The position numbers and the translations under genes were made by a program. A stretch of DNA of 64,000 bases from Flavobacteriales bacterium. Lineage in GTDB: Bacteria; Bacteroidota; Bacteroidia; Flavobacteriales_F; PHOS-HE28. This document shows, in pieces, positions 54,436 through 63,412 of the stretch (its first letter is position 1; every line of letters begins with the position of its first letter). Location: positions 744,001 to 808,000 of the forward strand of contig JADJTW010000031.1 of the NCBI GenBank assembly GCA_016710965.1, read 5' to 3'. The notes under the pieces are model-generated. The model saw only the letters and a list, made by a program, of their open reading frames with translations, did no database searches and was not told where the DNA came from.

Positions 54436-57066
54436 ATGCGCGCGCTCCGGCCCCTTATTCCCGTCTTGTTCCTGCTGTTCGCCACAGTGGCGCAGGCCAC
54501 GCACAACCGTGCCGGGGAGATCATCGTGTGTTGGACGGGGCAAGGCCTGATCTATGAGGCCACGATCATCACCCATACCAAGCTCAGCGCCCCTGCCGAT
54601 CGGCCGGAGCTCACCTTGTTCTGGGGTGATGGAACCAGTTCGGTGGTGCCACGCGTTGTTCCCGCTGAGGATTTCCCCGACCAGGACCTGCGCCGCAACC
54701 GTTACATCGCAACGCACGAGTACGCAGGCCCCGGCTCCTTCATCCTGAAGTTCGACGACCAGAACCGAAATGGCGGTGTGGTGAACGTGCCCAACTCCAT
54801 CTCTCAATCGTTCTGCGTGGAAACGAACCTGGTCATCGACCCCCTCGGTGGCAACAACTGCTCGGTGCGCTTCCTCAATCCACCCATACAGGATGCATGC
54901 TATCAGCAGCCCTGGATCCACAATTCGGTGGCCTTCGACCCCGACGGCGACAGCTTGAGCTATGAGCCTGTGATCTGCCTGGGCTTGAACTGCGCACCCA
55001 TCGGCGGTTACCAGTTCCCCAACCAGGTGAACGGCAGCAGCGGCGCCAGCTACAGCATCGACCCGGTCGATGGCACCATTTTCTGGCTGAACCCGCAGGT
55101 GCTGGGCGAATACAACATCGCCTTCCGCGTGCATGAGTGGCGTTTCGTGAATGGCGACTGGCGGCAAATGGGTTGGGTAACACGCGACATGCAAGTGACC
55201 GTGCGCCCTTGCAGCAACCAACCGCCGGTGATCGCACAGCTGGCCGATACGTGCATTGAAGCAGGAACCTTCCTCACCTTCGATGTGCAAGCCAGCGATC
55301 CCAACACCGGCCAGGAGATCACCCTCAACGCGCTCGGTCAACCCTTCGTGCTTACCAATTCCCCGGCGACTTTCGTGAGCCCCTCCCCGGCGCAGAACGT
55401 CACCGGCGTATTCAGCTGGCAGACCAACTGCGGGCACGTACGACTGCAGCCCTACCAAGTGGTCTTCAACGCCGTGGACAATGACAGCGAGGTGCAGTTG
55501 CAGGATTACCAGTCCATGAACATCACCGTGGTGGCGCCTGCACCACAGAACCCCAGCGCGACACCGGTGGGGAATACCATCGAGCTCGACTGGGAGCCGA
55601 GCATCTGCACCAACGCGAACGGCTACCTCATCTACCGGCGCAGCGGGCTCTATGGCTTCGACCCTGACCACTGCGAGACCGGCGTACCGGCTTACACCGG
55701 ATACACCCTCCTTGCCTCGGTCAGCGGGCTGAACAACACCGGCTATACCGACCAGAACGGGCTCGTCATCGGCAACCAATACTGCTACATGGTAGTCGCC
55801 ACGTTCCCCGATGGTGCACAGAGCTATGCGAGCGTGGAGTTCTGCGCCATCCTCGATCGCCAGGTGCCGGTGATCACGCACGTGAGCGTGGGCATCACCG
55901 ATGCCGTGGCGGGCATCGATACGGTCCGCTGGAGCAACGCCTACGACCTGGACACCAACGCGCGCCCGGGCCCGTACCGCTTCAAGCTCTTCCGCGGTCC
56001 GGGCTACACTACGGCCAACACCTTGGTCTACACGAGCGGGCTCCACCCCTTCCTTTCGCATCCTGACACCTTCTTCCTCGACCAGGGCATCGACACGCGC
56101 AATGAGGCACACGTGTACCGCGTGCTCTTCCTGGGGAATGGCGGCGTGGACACCATCGGGTACAGCAGTCCCGCTTCATCGGTCTTCATCAACACAGTGC
56201 CCAACGATGAGCAGATCACGGTGCAATGGACGCTGAACACGCCTTGGACCAACTCGCTCTATGAAATCTACCGCGACATCGGCGGCACTTGGACCCTGGT
56301 GGGCACCAGCACCACGAACACCTACACCGACACCCTACTGGTGAACGGCCAGCAGTATTGCTACCGTGTGCGCAGCATCGGCGCATACAGCGATCCCGCC
56401 ATCGTGGCGCCCTTGCACAACTTCAGCCAGGAGACCTGCGACCGGCCCGTGGACCTGACACCTCCATGCCCGCCTACCGTTGTGCTCGACAATGATTGCG
56501 AGGTTCCGCTGAACACGCTTACGTGGAACAACCCCAACGAGACCTGCGCGGATGACACGTATCAGTACCGCATCTACTATGCTGATTCCCTGGGCGCCCC
56601 CTTCGTGCTCATCGCGGCGGTGGTCGGCGCCGAGAACACCGTCTTCACGCACGTGAACAACAGCAGTGTGGCCGGTTGCTATCAAGTGACGGCCTTGGAT
56701 ACGCTCGGCAATGAAAGCCCATTCGTGGTGGGCGTCTGCGGCGACAACTGCCCTCTGTACACCCTGCCCAACATCTTCACGCCGAACGGCGATCGCGTGA
56801 ACGACTACTTCGTGCCCTTCCCCTATCGTGGCGTGCGCTCCATCGACATGCAGGTGTTCAGCCGCTGGGGAACGGTTGTGTTCGAGACCACCGATCCGGC
56901 TATCCTTTGGAACGGCACCTTGCAGAACGATGGAGAACCCGTACCGGACGGGGTGTACTTCTATGCTTGCACAGTACACTATGCGCGTCTCACGGGCACT
57001 GAGACCGTTGTGCTCAAAGGCTACGTGCATATCGCGGGCAGCGGGTCCAATTCCCCGGTCAACTGA
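54436..57066 (+). CDS. Large secreted protein with gliding-motility-associated (type B) C-terminal domain
   Basis: An 876-residue protein with signal peptide MRALRPLIPVLFLLFATVAQA. The N-terminal ~240 residues start THNRAGEIIVCWTGQGLIYEATI, a Bacteroidota-wide opening in large gliding-associated proteins. Cadherin/Ig-like and fibronectin III-like segments follow (NTIELDWEPSICTNANGYLIYRR, near residue 390; repeated at about 590 and 685). The last ~90 residues are the type B sorting domain (LPNIFTPNGDRVNDYFVPF, MQVFSRWGTVVFET, PVPDGVYFYACTV). It probably forms a surface or extracellular filament or adhesin. The ATG at 54436 fixes the signal peptide. Its stop overlaps the ribE ATG (TGATG). Confidence 0.88.
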   Translation: MRALRPLIPVLFLLFATVAQATHNRAGEIIVCWTGQGLIYEATIITHTKLSAPADRPELTLFWGDGTSSVVPRVVPAEDFPDQDLRRNRYIATHEYAGPGSFILKFDDQNRNGGVVNVPNSISQSFCVETNLVIDPLGGNNCSVRFLNPPIQDACYQQPWIHNSVAFDPDGDSLSYEPVICLGLNCAPIGGYQFPNQVNGSSGASYSIDPVDGTIFWLNPQVLGEYNIAFRVHEWRFVNGDWRQMGWVTRDMQVTVRPCSNQPPVIAQLADTCIEAGTFLTFDVQASDPNTGQEITLNALGQPFVLTNSPATFVSPSPAQNVTGVFSWQTNCGHVRLQPYQVVFNAVDNDSEVQLQDYQSMNITVVAPAPQNPSATPVGNTIELDWEPSICTNANGYLIYRRSGLYGFDPDHCETGVPAYTGYTLLASVSGLNNTGYTDQNGLVIGNQYCYMVVATFPDGAQSYASVEFCAILDRQVPVITHVSVGITDAVAGIDTVRWSNAYDLDTNARPGPYRFKLFRGPGYTTANTLVYTSGLHPFLSHPDTFFLDQGIDTRNEAHVYRVLFLGNGGVDTIGYSSPASSVFINTVPNDEQITVQWTLNTPWTNSLYEIYRDIGGTWTLVGTSTTNTYTDTLLVNGQQYCYRVRSIGAYSDPAIVAPLHNFSQETCDRPVDLTPPCPPTVVLDNDCEVPLNTLTWNNPNETCADDTYQYRIYYADSLGAPFVLIAAVVGAENTVFTHVNNSSVAGCYQVTALDTLGNESPFVVGVCGDNCPLYTLPNIFTPNGDRVNDYFVPFPYRGVRSIDMQVFSRWGTVVFETTDPAILWNGTLQNDGEPVPDGVYFYACTVHYARLTGTETVVLKGYVHIAGSGSNSPVN

Positions 57067-57647
57067 TGTTCACGGGCATCGTGGAGGAGGTGGGCGAAGT
57101 GGTGGCGCTACGCGACCATGGCACGGACCGGACCTTCACGATCGCTGCGCGCATGACCCCCGAACTGCGCGTGGACCAGAGCATCTCGCACGAGGGGGTT
57201 TGCCTTACCGTGGTGAGCGTCGAAGGAGATCGATACGAAGTGACGGCCGTGAAGGAGACCCTGGAACGCAGCAATCTCGGCTCCTTGACCATGGGCCATG
57301 CGGTGAACCTGGAGCGCAGCCTGCGCATCGGCGATCGATTGGACGGACACCTGGTGCAAGGCCATGTGGATGGCACCACCGAATGCATCGGCGTAAAGGA
57401 TGAGCATGGTTCATGGTCCTTCTCATTCGCATTGCCGGCCGAGGAAAAGCTGCTCGTGCAAAAAGGCAGCATCTGCATCAACGGCGTGAGCCTGACGATC
57501 GCAACGCTCAGTGATCGATCCTTCAATGTGGTGGTGATCCCATACACCTTCGAACACACCACGTTCCGGCGCATGAAGCCAGGAGACCGTGTGAACGTGG
57601 AGTATGATGTGCTGGGCAAGTACGTCGCGCGGATGCTCGCGCGCTGA
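57066..57647 (+). CDS. ribE: Riboflavin synthase, alpha subunit
   Basis: The enzyme dismutates two 6,7-dimethyl-8-ribityllumazines into riboflavin. The 193 residues form two similar lumazine-binding halves: MFTGIVEEVGEV (start), ISHEGVCLTVVS (residues 40-51) and RLDGHLVQGHVDGT (about 91-104), then LLVQKGSICINGVSLTI (about 129-145) and FEHTTF. It is slightly shorter than many homologues but complete. It overlaps the stop of the gliding-protein gene, so it may be co-transcribed with it, an unusual pairing. Confidence 0.95.
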   Translation: MFTGIVEEVGEVVALRDHGTDRTFTIAARMTPELRVDQSISHEGVCLTVVSVEGDRYEVTAVKETLERSNLGSLTMGHAVNLERSLRIGDRLDGHLVQGHVDGTTECIGVKDEHGSWSFSFALPAEEKLLVQKGSICINGVSLTIATLSDRSFNVVVIPYTFEHTTFRRMKPGDRVNVEYDVLGKYVARMLAR

Positions 57648-57659
57648 CTTCGTCCTCCG

Positions 57660-57863
57660 CTATTTGCGGAAAGGCCAGCCCTTCGTGAGGACGAGCGTTC
57701 CGCCGACACATAGCAAGAGAATGAAGGCGTAGGCAATCCAATGCGACGGTTCGTCCGGCCTGAAGAATGGTCCGGAATGCAACGAGGCTGCCCAAGCCAC
57801 GAAGAAGAACAGGCCGGCGATCAGGAGCGCACCTCCTATCATCCAGCGGAAACCCCTGCTCAT
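57660..57863 (-). CDS. Small two-helix membrane protein
   Basis: A 67-residue protein (MSRGFRWMIGGALLIAGLFF...) with two transmembrane helices at about residues 8-27 and 44-62 joined by a short loop (HSGPFFRPDEPSHW). I do not recognise the family. Its ATG overlaps the stop of the upstream M1 aminopeptidase gene (ATGA), so it is probably translated together with it. A longer in-frame reading upstream lies inside that gene and is rejected. Confidence 0.6.
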   Translation of the reverse strand: MSRGFRWMIGGALLIAGLFFFVAWAASLHSGPFFRPDEPSHWIAYAFILLLCVGGTLVLTKGWPFRK

Positions 57864-59791
57864 TGCTTCACAAAACGCAGTTCCAAGCTCCCCTCGGAAC
57901 TTCGCACGCGCGCGGTGTACAGGCCGCCAGGCAAGCCCTCGCAAGGTATCGGAACACGCAGGGCATGCACCACCGCTTGGGAAGCGCTCACCACGCGACC
58001 CATGGCATCGATAACATCCACATCCACTGCACCGGAAGCACGCGTGCCCACGTGCATCCACGCCCCTTCGCTGGCAGGGTTCGGATAGATCAGCATCGCT
58101 TGCGCGTTGCCGAATGCGGCTATCGGCACCTTCAGCACAAGGTTCTGGCCGCTGAGGATCCAGATCTCCGGATCGAAGAGCGCACTATCAGCCATGAACG
58201 GAAGGTTGAAGGTGAACACCTGGCCGCTGAACGTGTGATCGAGCACCACCGTGCTGTCTGTGCTCGTGTTCTTGAACCGGATGGGAACGGGCATCTCATA
58301 GAAGTCTACGCTGGGATGCGAGGTGGTCTGGTCCAGCTGCACGCTCACATCGCCATTCGCAGCCTGGCTCCAAAGCAGCTGGTAGCTGGGGAAGCCTTCG
58401 CCCACGTACCAATCAGCCATGAAGCCGTCGAGGTCCAGTCCGCTCGTGTTCTCCAGATGCATGATCAGTTGCGGCGTGAGCGCGCTGCCGTTCCGGATAT
58501 CGGGATCGTTGAGGTAGTTGTTCAGTCCCTGATAGAAAGCGGCATCACCACAGACCCAGCGGAGCATGTGCAGCAGGTAGGAACCCTTCATGTACGTGAG
58601 CCTCGAATCGAATAGCCGCGGGATGCTGAGGGTGTCCGTGACAAGCACACTGCCTCCGGGCTGCGAGATGATCATGTCGCGCCGTGCGACCTTCACCGGC
58701 ATCCAGTATTGCGGAGCCAGGTGCTCGTAACACAACGCGCTGAGATAGGTGGCGAACCCCTCATTGAGCCAGAGGTCCTCCCAGCTGCCGCAAGTGACGA
58801 GATCGCCGAACCACTGATGCGCCAGTTCATGCGCGATCAGTTCGTATTGGAAGCTGCCCACGAAGGTCATGGTCTGGTGCTCCATACCGCCGCCCCAGCC
58901 GAACTGCGCATGGCCGTACTTCTCATTGGCGAAGGGATACTCTCCGAAGAGCTCGCTGTACAGCTGCATCTGCGGCACCACGTTCACCGTGCCTGCCTGG
59001 GCATCGGCCAGATCCTCAGGGAACACGTAGTTCGTCACATCCACGGTGACGCCCGGCAATGGCACCTCATTGTTGTACACCACGTAGTTGGTGACAGCGA
59101 ACGCCACGAGGTAGTAGTTGATGGGATGGCGATGGCGCCAGTGGTGCCTTACAGTCCCATCGCCCAAGTCCGTCTCCGCAATGAGCAGTCCGTTGCTTGC
59201 TACGCGCTGTCCGCCCGGCACGATCACGATGACATCCAGCGAATCGGCCTTGTCATTGAGGTCCTGCTTGCAAGGCCACCAGTCGCGCGCACCATAGGGT
59301 TCGCTGAGCGTCCACAGGATCGGCGTTCCACCATGCTCGGCTTGGATGAACGAGCCGAAGCCCGTCTCCGGCGGTACGCCCCCGTAAGCGATGGTGATGG
59401 AATCGAGCGAACCCGTCGCTAGCGTCGAAGGCAATCCTATGGTGAGCAGATCGGCTGCGTGATCGAACGCAAGCGCCGAACCATGGTGCAGCACGGTGCT
59501 CACTTCCAGCGTATCGTCCAGGTCGAAGACCACGGAATCGATGTCGGTCAGCGCGATGAAATAGTGGGTAACCGTTCCAACGATGGCGCGCACGGCGGGG
59601 TCCACGCTCAGCTCCAATCGATGGTATCGCAGGTCGTAGCCGCGTGTCGGCTCTTGCGCTGTTGCCTTCGCGTGAGCGGCGTGCGCCTTGGCTTCGCCCT
59701 GGGCGATGGTATTGATCACATCGTGATCGAAGTGGACCTGTGCATCGGCCGTCATCCAGAGGATGGAAGCTATGAGCCATGCGCCTCGCAT
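57860..59791 (-). CDS. Secreted M1 family aminopeptidase with T9SS type A tail
   Basis: A 643-residue exported zinc aminopeptidase. After the signal peptide (MRGAWLIASILWMTADAQ) comes the M1 beta-domain (DLRYHRLELSVDPAVRAIVGTV), then the catalytic domain with substrate-binding GGMEHQT (in place of the classic GAMEN) near residue 300, zinc motif HELAHQWFGD near 319 and NEGFATYLSA near 343. The C-terminal ~80 residues form a type A sorting tail (LIYPNPASEGAWMHV, VDVIDAMGRVVS, LPGGLYTARV). It would act on peptides at the cell surface or outside. A small membrane protein gene is coupled downstream. Confidence 0.92.
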   Translation of the reverse strand: MRGAWLIASILWMTADAQVHFDHDVINTIAQGEAKAHAAHAKATAQEPTRGYDLRYHRLELSVDPAVRAIVGTVTHYFIALTDIDSVVFDLDDTLEVSTVLHHGSALAFDHAADLLTIGLPSTLATGSLDSITIAYGGVPPETGFGSFIQAEHGGTPILWTLSEPYGARDWWPCKQDLNDKADSLDVIVIVPGGQRVASNGLLIAETDLGDGTVRHHWRHRHPINYYLVAFAVTNYVVYNNEVPLPGVTVDVTNYVFPEDLADAQAGTVNVVPQMQLYSELFGEYPFANEKYGHAQFGWGGGMEHQTMTFVGSFQYELIAHELAHQWFGDLVTCGSWEDLWLNEGFATYLSALCYEHLAPQYWMPVKVARRDMIISQPGGSVLVTDTLSIPRLFDSRLTYMKGSYLLHMLRWVCGDAAFYQGLNNYLNDPDIRNGSALTPQLIMHLENTSGLDLDGFMADWYVGEGFPSYQLLWSQAANGDVSVQLDQTTSHPSVDFYEMPVPIRFKNTSTDSTVVLDHTFSGQVFTFNLPFMADSALFDPEIWILSGQNLVLKVPIAAFGNAQAMLIYPNPASEGAWMHVGTRASGAVDVDVIDAMGRVVSASQAVVHALRVPIPCEGLPGGLYTARVRSSEGSLELRFVKQ

Positions 59792-59836
59792 ACCCCGAAG
59801 TAACGGAGATCGTAGCGACCCGATGCTGCCGTACGG

Positions 59837-60790
59837 TCAGAAAACCTTCTCCACTATTGCACGCACCGCCTCGCTGCGGCCCATGGTATAGAAATGCAGG
59901 CAGGGCGCCTTGCGCGCAACCAGCTCCTTCGCCTGCTGCACAGCCCACTCAATGCCCAGCCGCTTAACCTCAAGGTCCGTTCGGCATTTCACCAGTTCAG
60001 CAGCGAACGCATCGGGCAGGTCCACGCGGAAGGTCTTTGGCAGGAATGCGATGTGCTTGAGGGTGGTGATGGGCTTGAGACCTGGTATGATGGGCACGGT
60101 GATGCCTGCTTCGCGGCACAGGTCCACGAATCGGAAGTACTTGGAATTGTCGAAGAACATCTGCGTCACGAGGTACTCGGCGCCAGCATCCACCTTCTGC
60201 TTCAGATAGGCGATGTCGACATTCAGGTTCAGGGCTTCCGGATGCTTCTCCGGGTAGCACGCGGCGCCCACGCACAGGTCGGTGGCGGCCGCCTCCAGCT
60301 CCTCATCATGCAGGTACTTGCCGTGGTTGAGGCGCTCGATCTGCCGGATAAGGTCCACCGCGTGCGCATGGCCATCGCGTTCGGGGATGAAGTGCGATTC
60401 GTTCTTGATGGCATCGCCGCGCAACGCGAGCACATTATCGATGCCCAGGAAATTGAGCTCGATGAGGGCGTCCTCGGTATCCTCCTGGCTGAAGCCGCCG
60501 CAGATGAGGTGTGGCACCGTATCGATGTTGTACTTCGCTTTGATGGTGGCGCAGATACCGACCGTGCCAGGCCGCTTCCGCAAGCGCACTTTCTGCAGCA
60601 GGCCCATGCCTCGCTCCTTGTAGATGACCTCCTCCCGGTGATAGGTGACGTTGATGAAGCTGGGCTTGAAATCGATGAGCGGGTCGATGCCCTCATAGAT
60701 GGAGCGGATGTCCTTGCCTTTCAGCGGTGGAAGGATCTCGAAGGAGAACAATGTGCGGTCCGCGTGGCGGAGGTGTTCGATCACCTTCAT
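59837..60790 (-). CDS. metF: 5,10-Methylenetetrahydrofolate reductase
   Basis: A FAD-dependent TIM-barrel enzyme reducing methylene-THF to methyl-THF for methionine synthesis. The 317 residues begin MKVIEHLRHADRTLFSFEILPPLKG, with the catalytic Glu in the SFE motif. They contain PSFINVTYHREE (about residues 39-50), the FAD-contact loop NVLALRGDA (about 118-126), GAACYPEKHPEA and AEYLVTQMFFDNSKYF (about 199-214). Typical length. It lies on the same strand as the gene at 60868, separated by a strong hairpin. Confidence 0.96.
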   Translation of the reverse strand: MKVIEHLRHADRTLFSFEILPPLKGKDIRSIYEGIDPLIDFKPSFINVTYHREEVIYKERGMGLLQKVRLRKRPGTVGICATIKAKYNIDTVPHLICGGFSQEDTEDALIELNFLGIDNVLALRGDAIKNESHFIPERDGHAHAVDLIRQIERLNHGKYLHDEELEAAATDLCVGAACYPEKHPEALNLNVDIAYLKQKVDAGAEYLVTQMFFDNSKYFRFVDLCREAGITVPIIPGLKPITTLKHIAFLPKTFRVDLPDAFAAELVKCRTDLEVKRLGIEWAVQQAKELVARKAPCLHFYTMGRSEAVRAIVEKVF

Positions 60791-60814
60791 GGTCCGTGGC
60801 TTTTCAAAAGCGCG

Positions 60815-60822
60815 CTAAAGTA
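60815..60822 (-). promoter_or_regulatory. Possible -7-like box TACTTTAG before metF
   Basis: TACTTTAG on the minus strand, 24 bases before the metF ATG and directly behind the upstream terminator hairpin. Imperfect match. Confidence 0.3.
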
Positions 60823-60849
60823 GAAAGCCCCCGTTGCGCGGGGGCTTTC
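60823..60849 (-). terminator. Rho-independent-type hairpin behind the gene at 60868
   Basis: GAAAGCCCCCG (60823-60833) and CGGGGGCTTTC (60839-60849) form an 11-bp perfect stem with a 5-base loop, 18 bases behind the stop of the leftward gene. It separates that gene from metF. Confidence 0.75.
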
Positions 60850-60867
60850 AAACAGGAACGTTCGGAG

Positions 60868-63342
60868 CTATCGGCGCAGCACGGTGATGTGGCCTGCATG
60901 CTCCTCTCCATCATTGAGGGTAAGTACGTAGTAGTACGTGCCATCGGGAAGGTCGTCGGCCTTCCATTGGTTCACGTAGTTCTTCACCTGGTACACCTTG
61001 TTGCCCCAGCGGCTGTAGATGGTGAGCTCGTTGTTCCAGAACTCGATGTTGTCGATCACGAAGTAATCGTTCATGTTGTCGCCGTTGGGCGAGATCACGT
61101 TCGGGATGGTGATGTCGGGCGGGTAGATGATGTACAGCAGGCTCACTTCATCGGTGCAGCCATCGTTGGCGGTGACCGTTAGCGTCACCAAGTAATCTCC
61201 TGGCTCATCGAAAGGCCAGGTGGGCGACTGCGCACTGCTGTTGCCCAAGTCACCGAAGGACCAATCCCACCCTGTGATGGTACCGCCTTGCACGCTGCTG
61301 GCATCCTGGAAGAAGACGCTGGTGCCCATGGGTTGCGGACTGTTCGGATCAGTAAGGAAAGCCGCATTGGGGCTGCTGCCCACTACTACGGGGTAGGGCG
61401 CACTGGTGCCGGTGCAGCCCTCATCGCTGGTAACAGTCACCGTATAGGTGCCGGTGCCCACCGCGATGCTGGCTGCCTGTGACTGGTTGCTCCATTGGTA
61501 ATTATCGAAAGGCTCCGTGGTGGTCAAAGTCACTGGTTGGCCGCCGCAACTGAATGCTGGACCGGTGATCACCGGTTGCGGGTTGGGTACTTCCGTTACC
61601 GTGAACGGTTCTGATGTGAGCGGGCACTCACCATTGGCCACGGTGACCGTATAGGTGCCGGCGCCCACGTTCACGTTCGGGCCGGTCGCGCCATTGGGGC
61701 TCCAGACATACGTCTGATAGCCTAAGGGAGCATCGAGGAAGGCCACGCCGTCCTCGCAGATCACCGGGTCGCCCGTGATGAAGATCGGTCCTTGGGGCGA
61801 GGGGGTGACGGTGACGGTGATGGTGGTGTCGTATGTGCAGCCGAAGTTGTCTGTAACCGTGAAGGTGTAATCGAACGAACCAGGATCAACCCCGAGCACC
61901 ACTGTGCTCAAAGGGTCATTCGGGTTGGGGGTGGAATTGGGGCCCGTCCAGTTGCATGAATCGGTATTGAGGCCCAGCACCGGCGTATAGGAGGTAAGGC
62001 TGGGGAAAAGGCCGGGATTGAAGTTGAGCCCCCAATCACAGATATAGCCGTTGTCAATGGCGAAGAGGTCCGTGATCGTGAAGGTCCAGACGCCATTCAG
62101 GTCGCATCCCTGCAGGTTGCTGAAGGGCTGCACGCTCTCGTAGGTGCCGCTAGCAAGCGTGCCGCCGCTGTTGGCCACCCACGTGCCGTTGGTAGCGATC
62201 GGACTCCAGCAATATTCCCAGCAAACGCCCGGGGTGGTCGATTCATCATCCACCGGAATGCCCAGATACGTGCCACCACCGCCCTGTTGGTGGAACACCA
62301 CGGTCTGTCCGCTAGGGCATGTGATCTGGATCACGAGGTCGCCCATATAGCTATGCTCCATGCTCACGCACACGCTCTCCAGGTCGTTCACGTTGGTGAG
62401 CGTTTGCCCCGGAGAGAAATTGCTGAAGGTGATGGAGGTGTTGAAAGGTACGCCTTGAAGGTCGGGCAGGAAAATGCCGTTGCCCAAGGTCGACTCCGGC
62501 AAAGCCGACCAGTTAACTGGCGTGGCAACGGCCGTTAGGTTCACGGCCTGGCCCTGGCAGATGGTCGTGTCGCCCGAGGTCCCTATGAACTCAGGTGTGG
62601 TGCTCACGAGCACTTGCAGGTCCACATGGTTAACGCTCGAGCAACCGTTGTCATCCACTACAGTGACCTGCACTACGTACTCTGCGGGGGTGGGGAAATT
62701 GTGCGTTACAAAAGGACCGCTGGTGCTATCCATGGTGCCATCAGCGAAATCCCAGATCCATTGCTGGACGGAGAATCCGGCGGCGGCATAGGATCCATTG
62801 CCATCGATCTGGAGGTCCTCGCCTTGACAGACCAGCAGCGGTACTGGCAGGCCGCCCACAGTGGCGTCGGCGGTAGGTGGTTCGCAGGGCTGGAAGCAGG
62901 TGATGGCGGCCGCGAACTCGCCCGTACCAGTGCTGTTGCTGGTGAACACCACCGTGAGGCAACCGGTGAAGTTGGCGAAGCTGGCACTTATGATCCCAGG
63001 GCTGTCGTTGCCCTGCCAGGTACCGATCAGCGGGTCGGAAGTGGATGTGCCATCGTATATGCTCATTTGGTCCAAGGGCGACGTTCCTGCGGTGCTCAGG
63101 TTGAAGATGATCCACTGTAGAGAGATCGCAGGGCCCGTACCATCTGGGCAAATGGTTGTGGTGAAGTTCTCGTTGTCCTGGTACGGGCCGCCATTGCCTT
63201 GGCTATCGAGGAAAGCCCCCTGGCAGGCGGTCACGCTCGGCTCGTACATGTAGTACTCCTGGGCTTGGGTGGCCGTGCATAATGCGGCAAGGGCCAAGAC
63301 CATTGCCATGCTTTTCACCATCCTGTTGTTGCTCATTCCCAT
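60868..63342 (-). CDS. Secreted multi-domain protein with PKD repeats and type B sorting domain
   Basis: An 824-residue protein with signal peptide NRMVKSMAMVLALAALCTATQAQ. Domains in order: a CUB-like region (about residues 40-155; QMSIYDGTSTSDPLIGTW), a PKD domain (about 165-250; QWIWDFADGTMDSTSGPFVTHNF), a proprotein-convertase P-like domain (about 290-430; VSMEHSYMGDLVIQITCPSG), several Ig-like or SprB-like repeats (about 470-650), a further PKD (about 665-740; GWDWSFGDLGNSSAQ) and a type B tail (IPNVISPNGDNMNDYFVIDN, LTIYSRWGNKVYQV). A surface adhesin or matrix role is likely. The start is 63342 or the next ATG at 63336. Confidence 0.88.
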   Translation of the reverse strand: MGMSNNRMVKSMAMVLALAALCTATQAQEYYMYEPSVTACQGAFLDSQGNGGPYQDNENFTTTICPDGTGPAISLQWIIFNLSTAGTSPLDQMSIYDGTSTSDPLIGTWQGNDSPGIISASFANFTGCLTVVFTSNSTGTGEFAAAITCFQPCEPPTADATVGGLPVPLLVCQGEDLQIDGNGSYAAAGFSVQQWIWDFADGTMDSTSGPFVTHNFPTPAEYVVQVTVVDDNGCSSVNHVDLQVLVSTTPEFIGTSGDTTICQGQAVNLTAVATPVNWSALPESTLGNGIFLPDLQGVPFNTSITFSNFSPGQTLTNVNDLESVCVSMEHSYMGDLVIQITCPSGQTVVFHQQGGGGTYLGIPVDDESTTPGVCWEYCWSPIATNGTWVANSGGTLASGTYESVQPFSNLQGCDLNGVWTFTITDLFAIDNGYICDWGLNFNPGLFPSLTSYTPVLGLNTDSCNWTGPNSTPNPNDPLSTVVLGVDPGSFDYTFTVTDNFGCTYDTTITVTVTPSPQGPIFITGDPVICEDGVAFLDAPLGYQTYVWSPNGATGPNVNVGAGTYTVTVANGECPLTSEPFTVTEVPNPQPVITGPAFSCGGQPVTLTTTEPFDNYQWSNQSQAASIAVGTGTYTVTVTSDEGCTGTSAPYPVVVGSSPNAAFLTDPNSPQPMGTSVFFQDASSVQGGTITGWDWSFGDLGNSSAQSPTWPFDEPGDYLVTLTVTANDGCTDEVSLLYIIYPPDITIPNVISPNGDNMNDYFVIDNIEFWNNELTIYSRWGNKVYQVKNYVNQWKADDLPDGTYYYVLTLNDGEEHAGHITVLRR

Positions 63343-63379
63343 TGCGTCTTATCGTTATTCCTTCTGGCTACGGCGGCCG

Positions 63380-63387
63380 CGAAACTA
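63380..63387 (-). promoter_or_regulatory. -7-like box TAGTTTCG before the gene at 60868
   Basis: TAGTTTCG on the minus strand, 37 bases before the ATG at 63342, in the 70-base gap between the two leftward genes. Confidence 0.4.
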
Positions 63388-63412
63388 AGGCCGGGACCGC
63401 AATGGCCGAGGC

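Noticed and set aside
54319..56112. Long minus-strand extension of the aminopeptidase frame (total 1075 codons)
   Set aside because: It is antisense to a gliding-protein gene with signal peptide and sorting domain; the aminopeptidase has a good start at 54318 behind a -7-like box.
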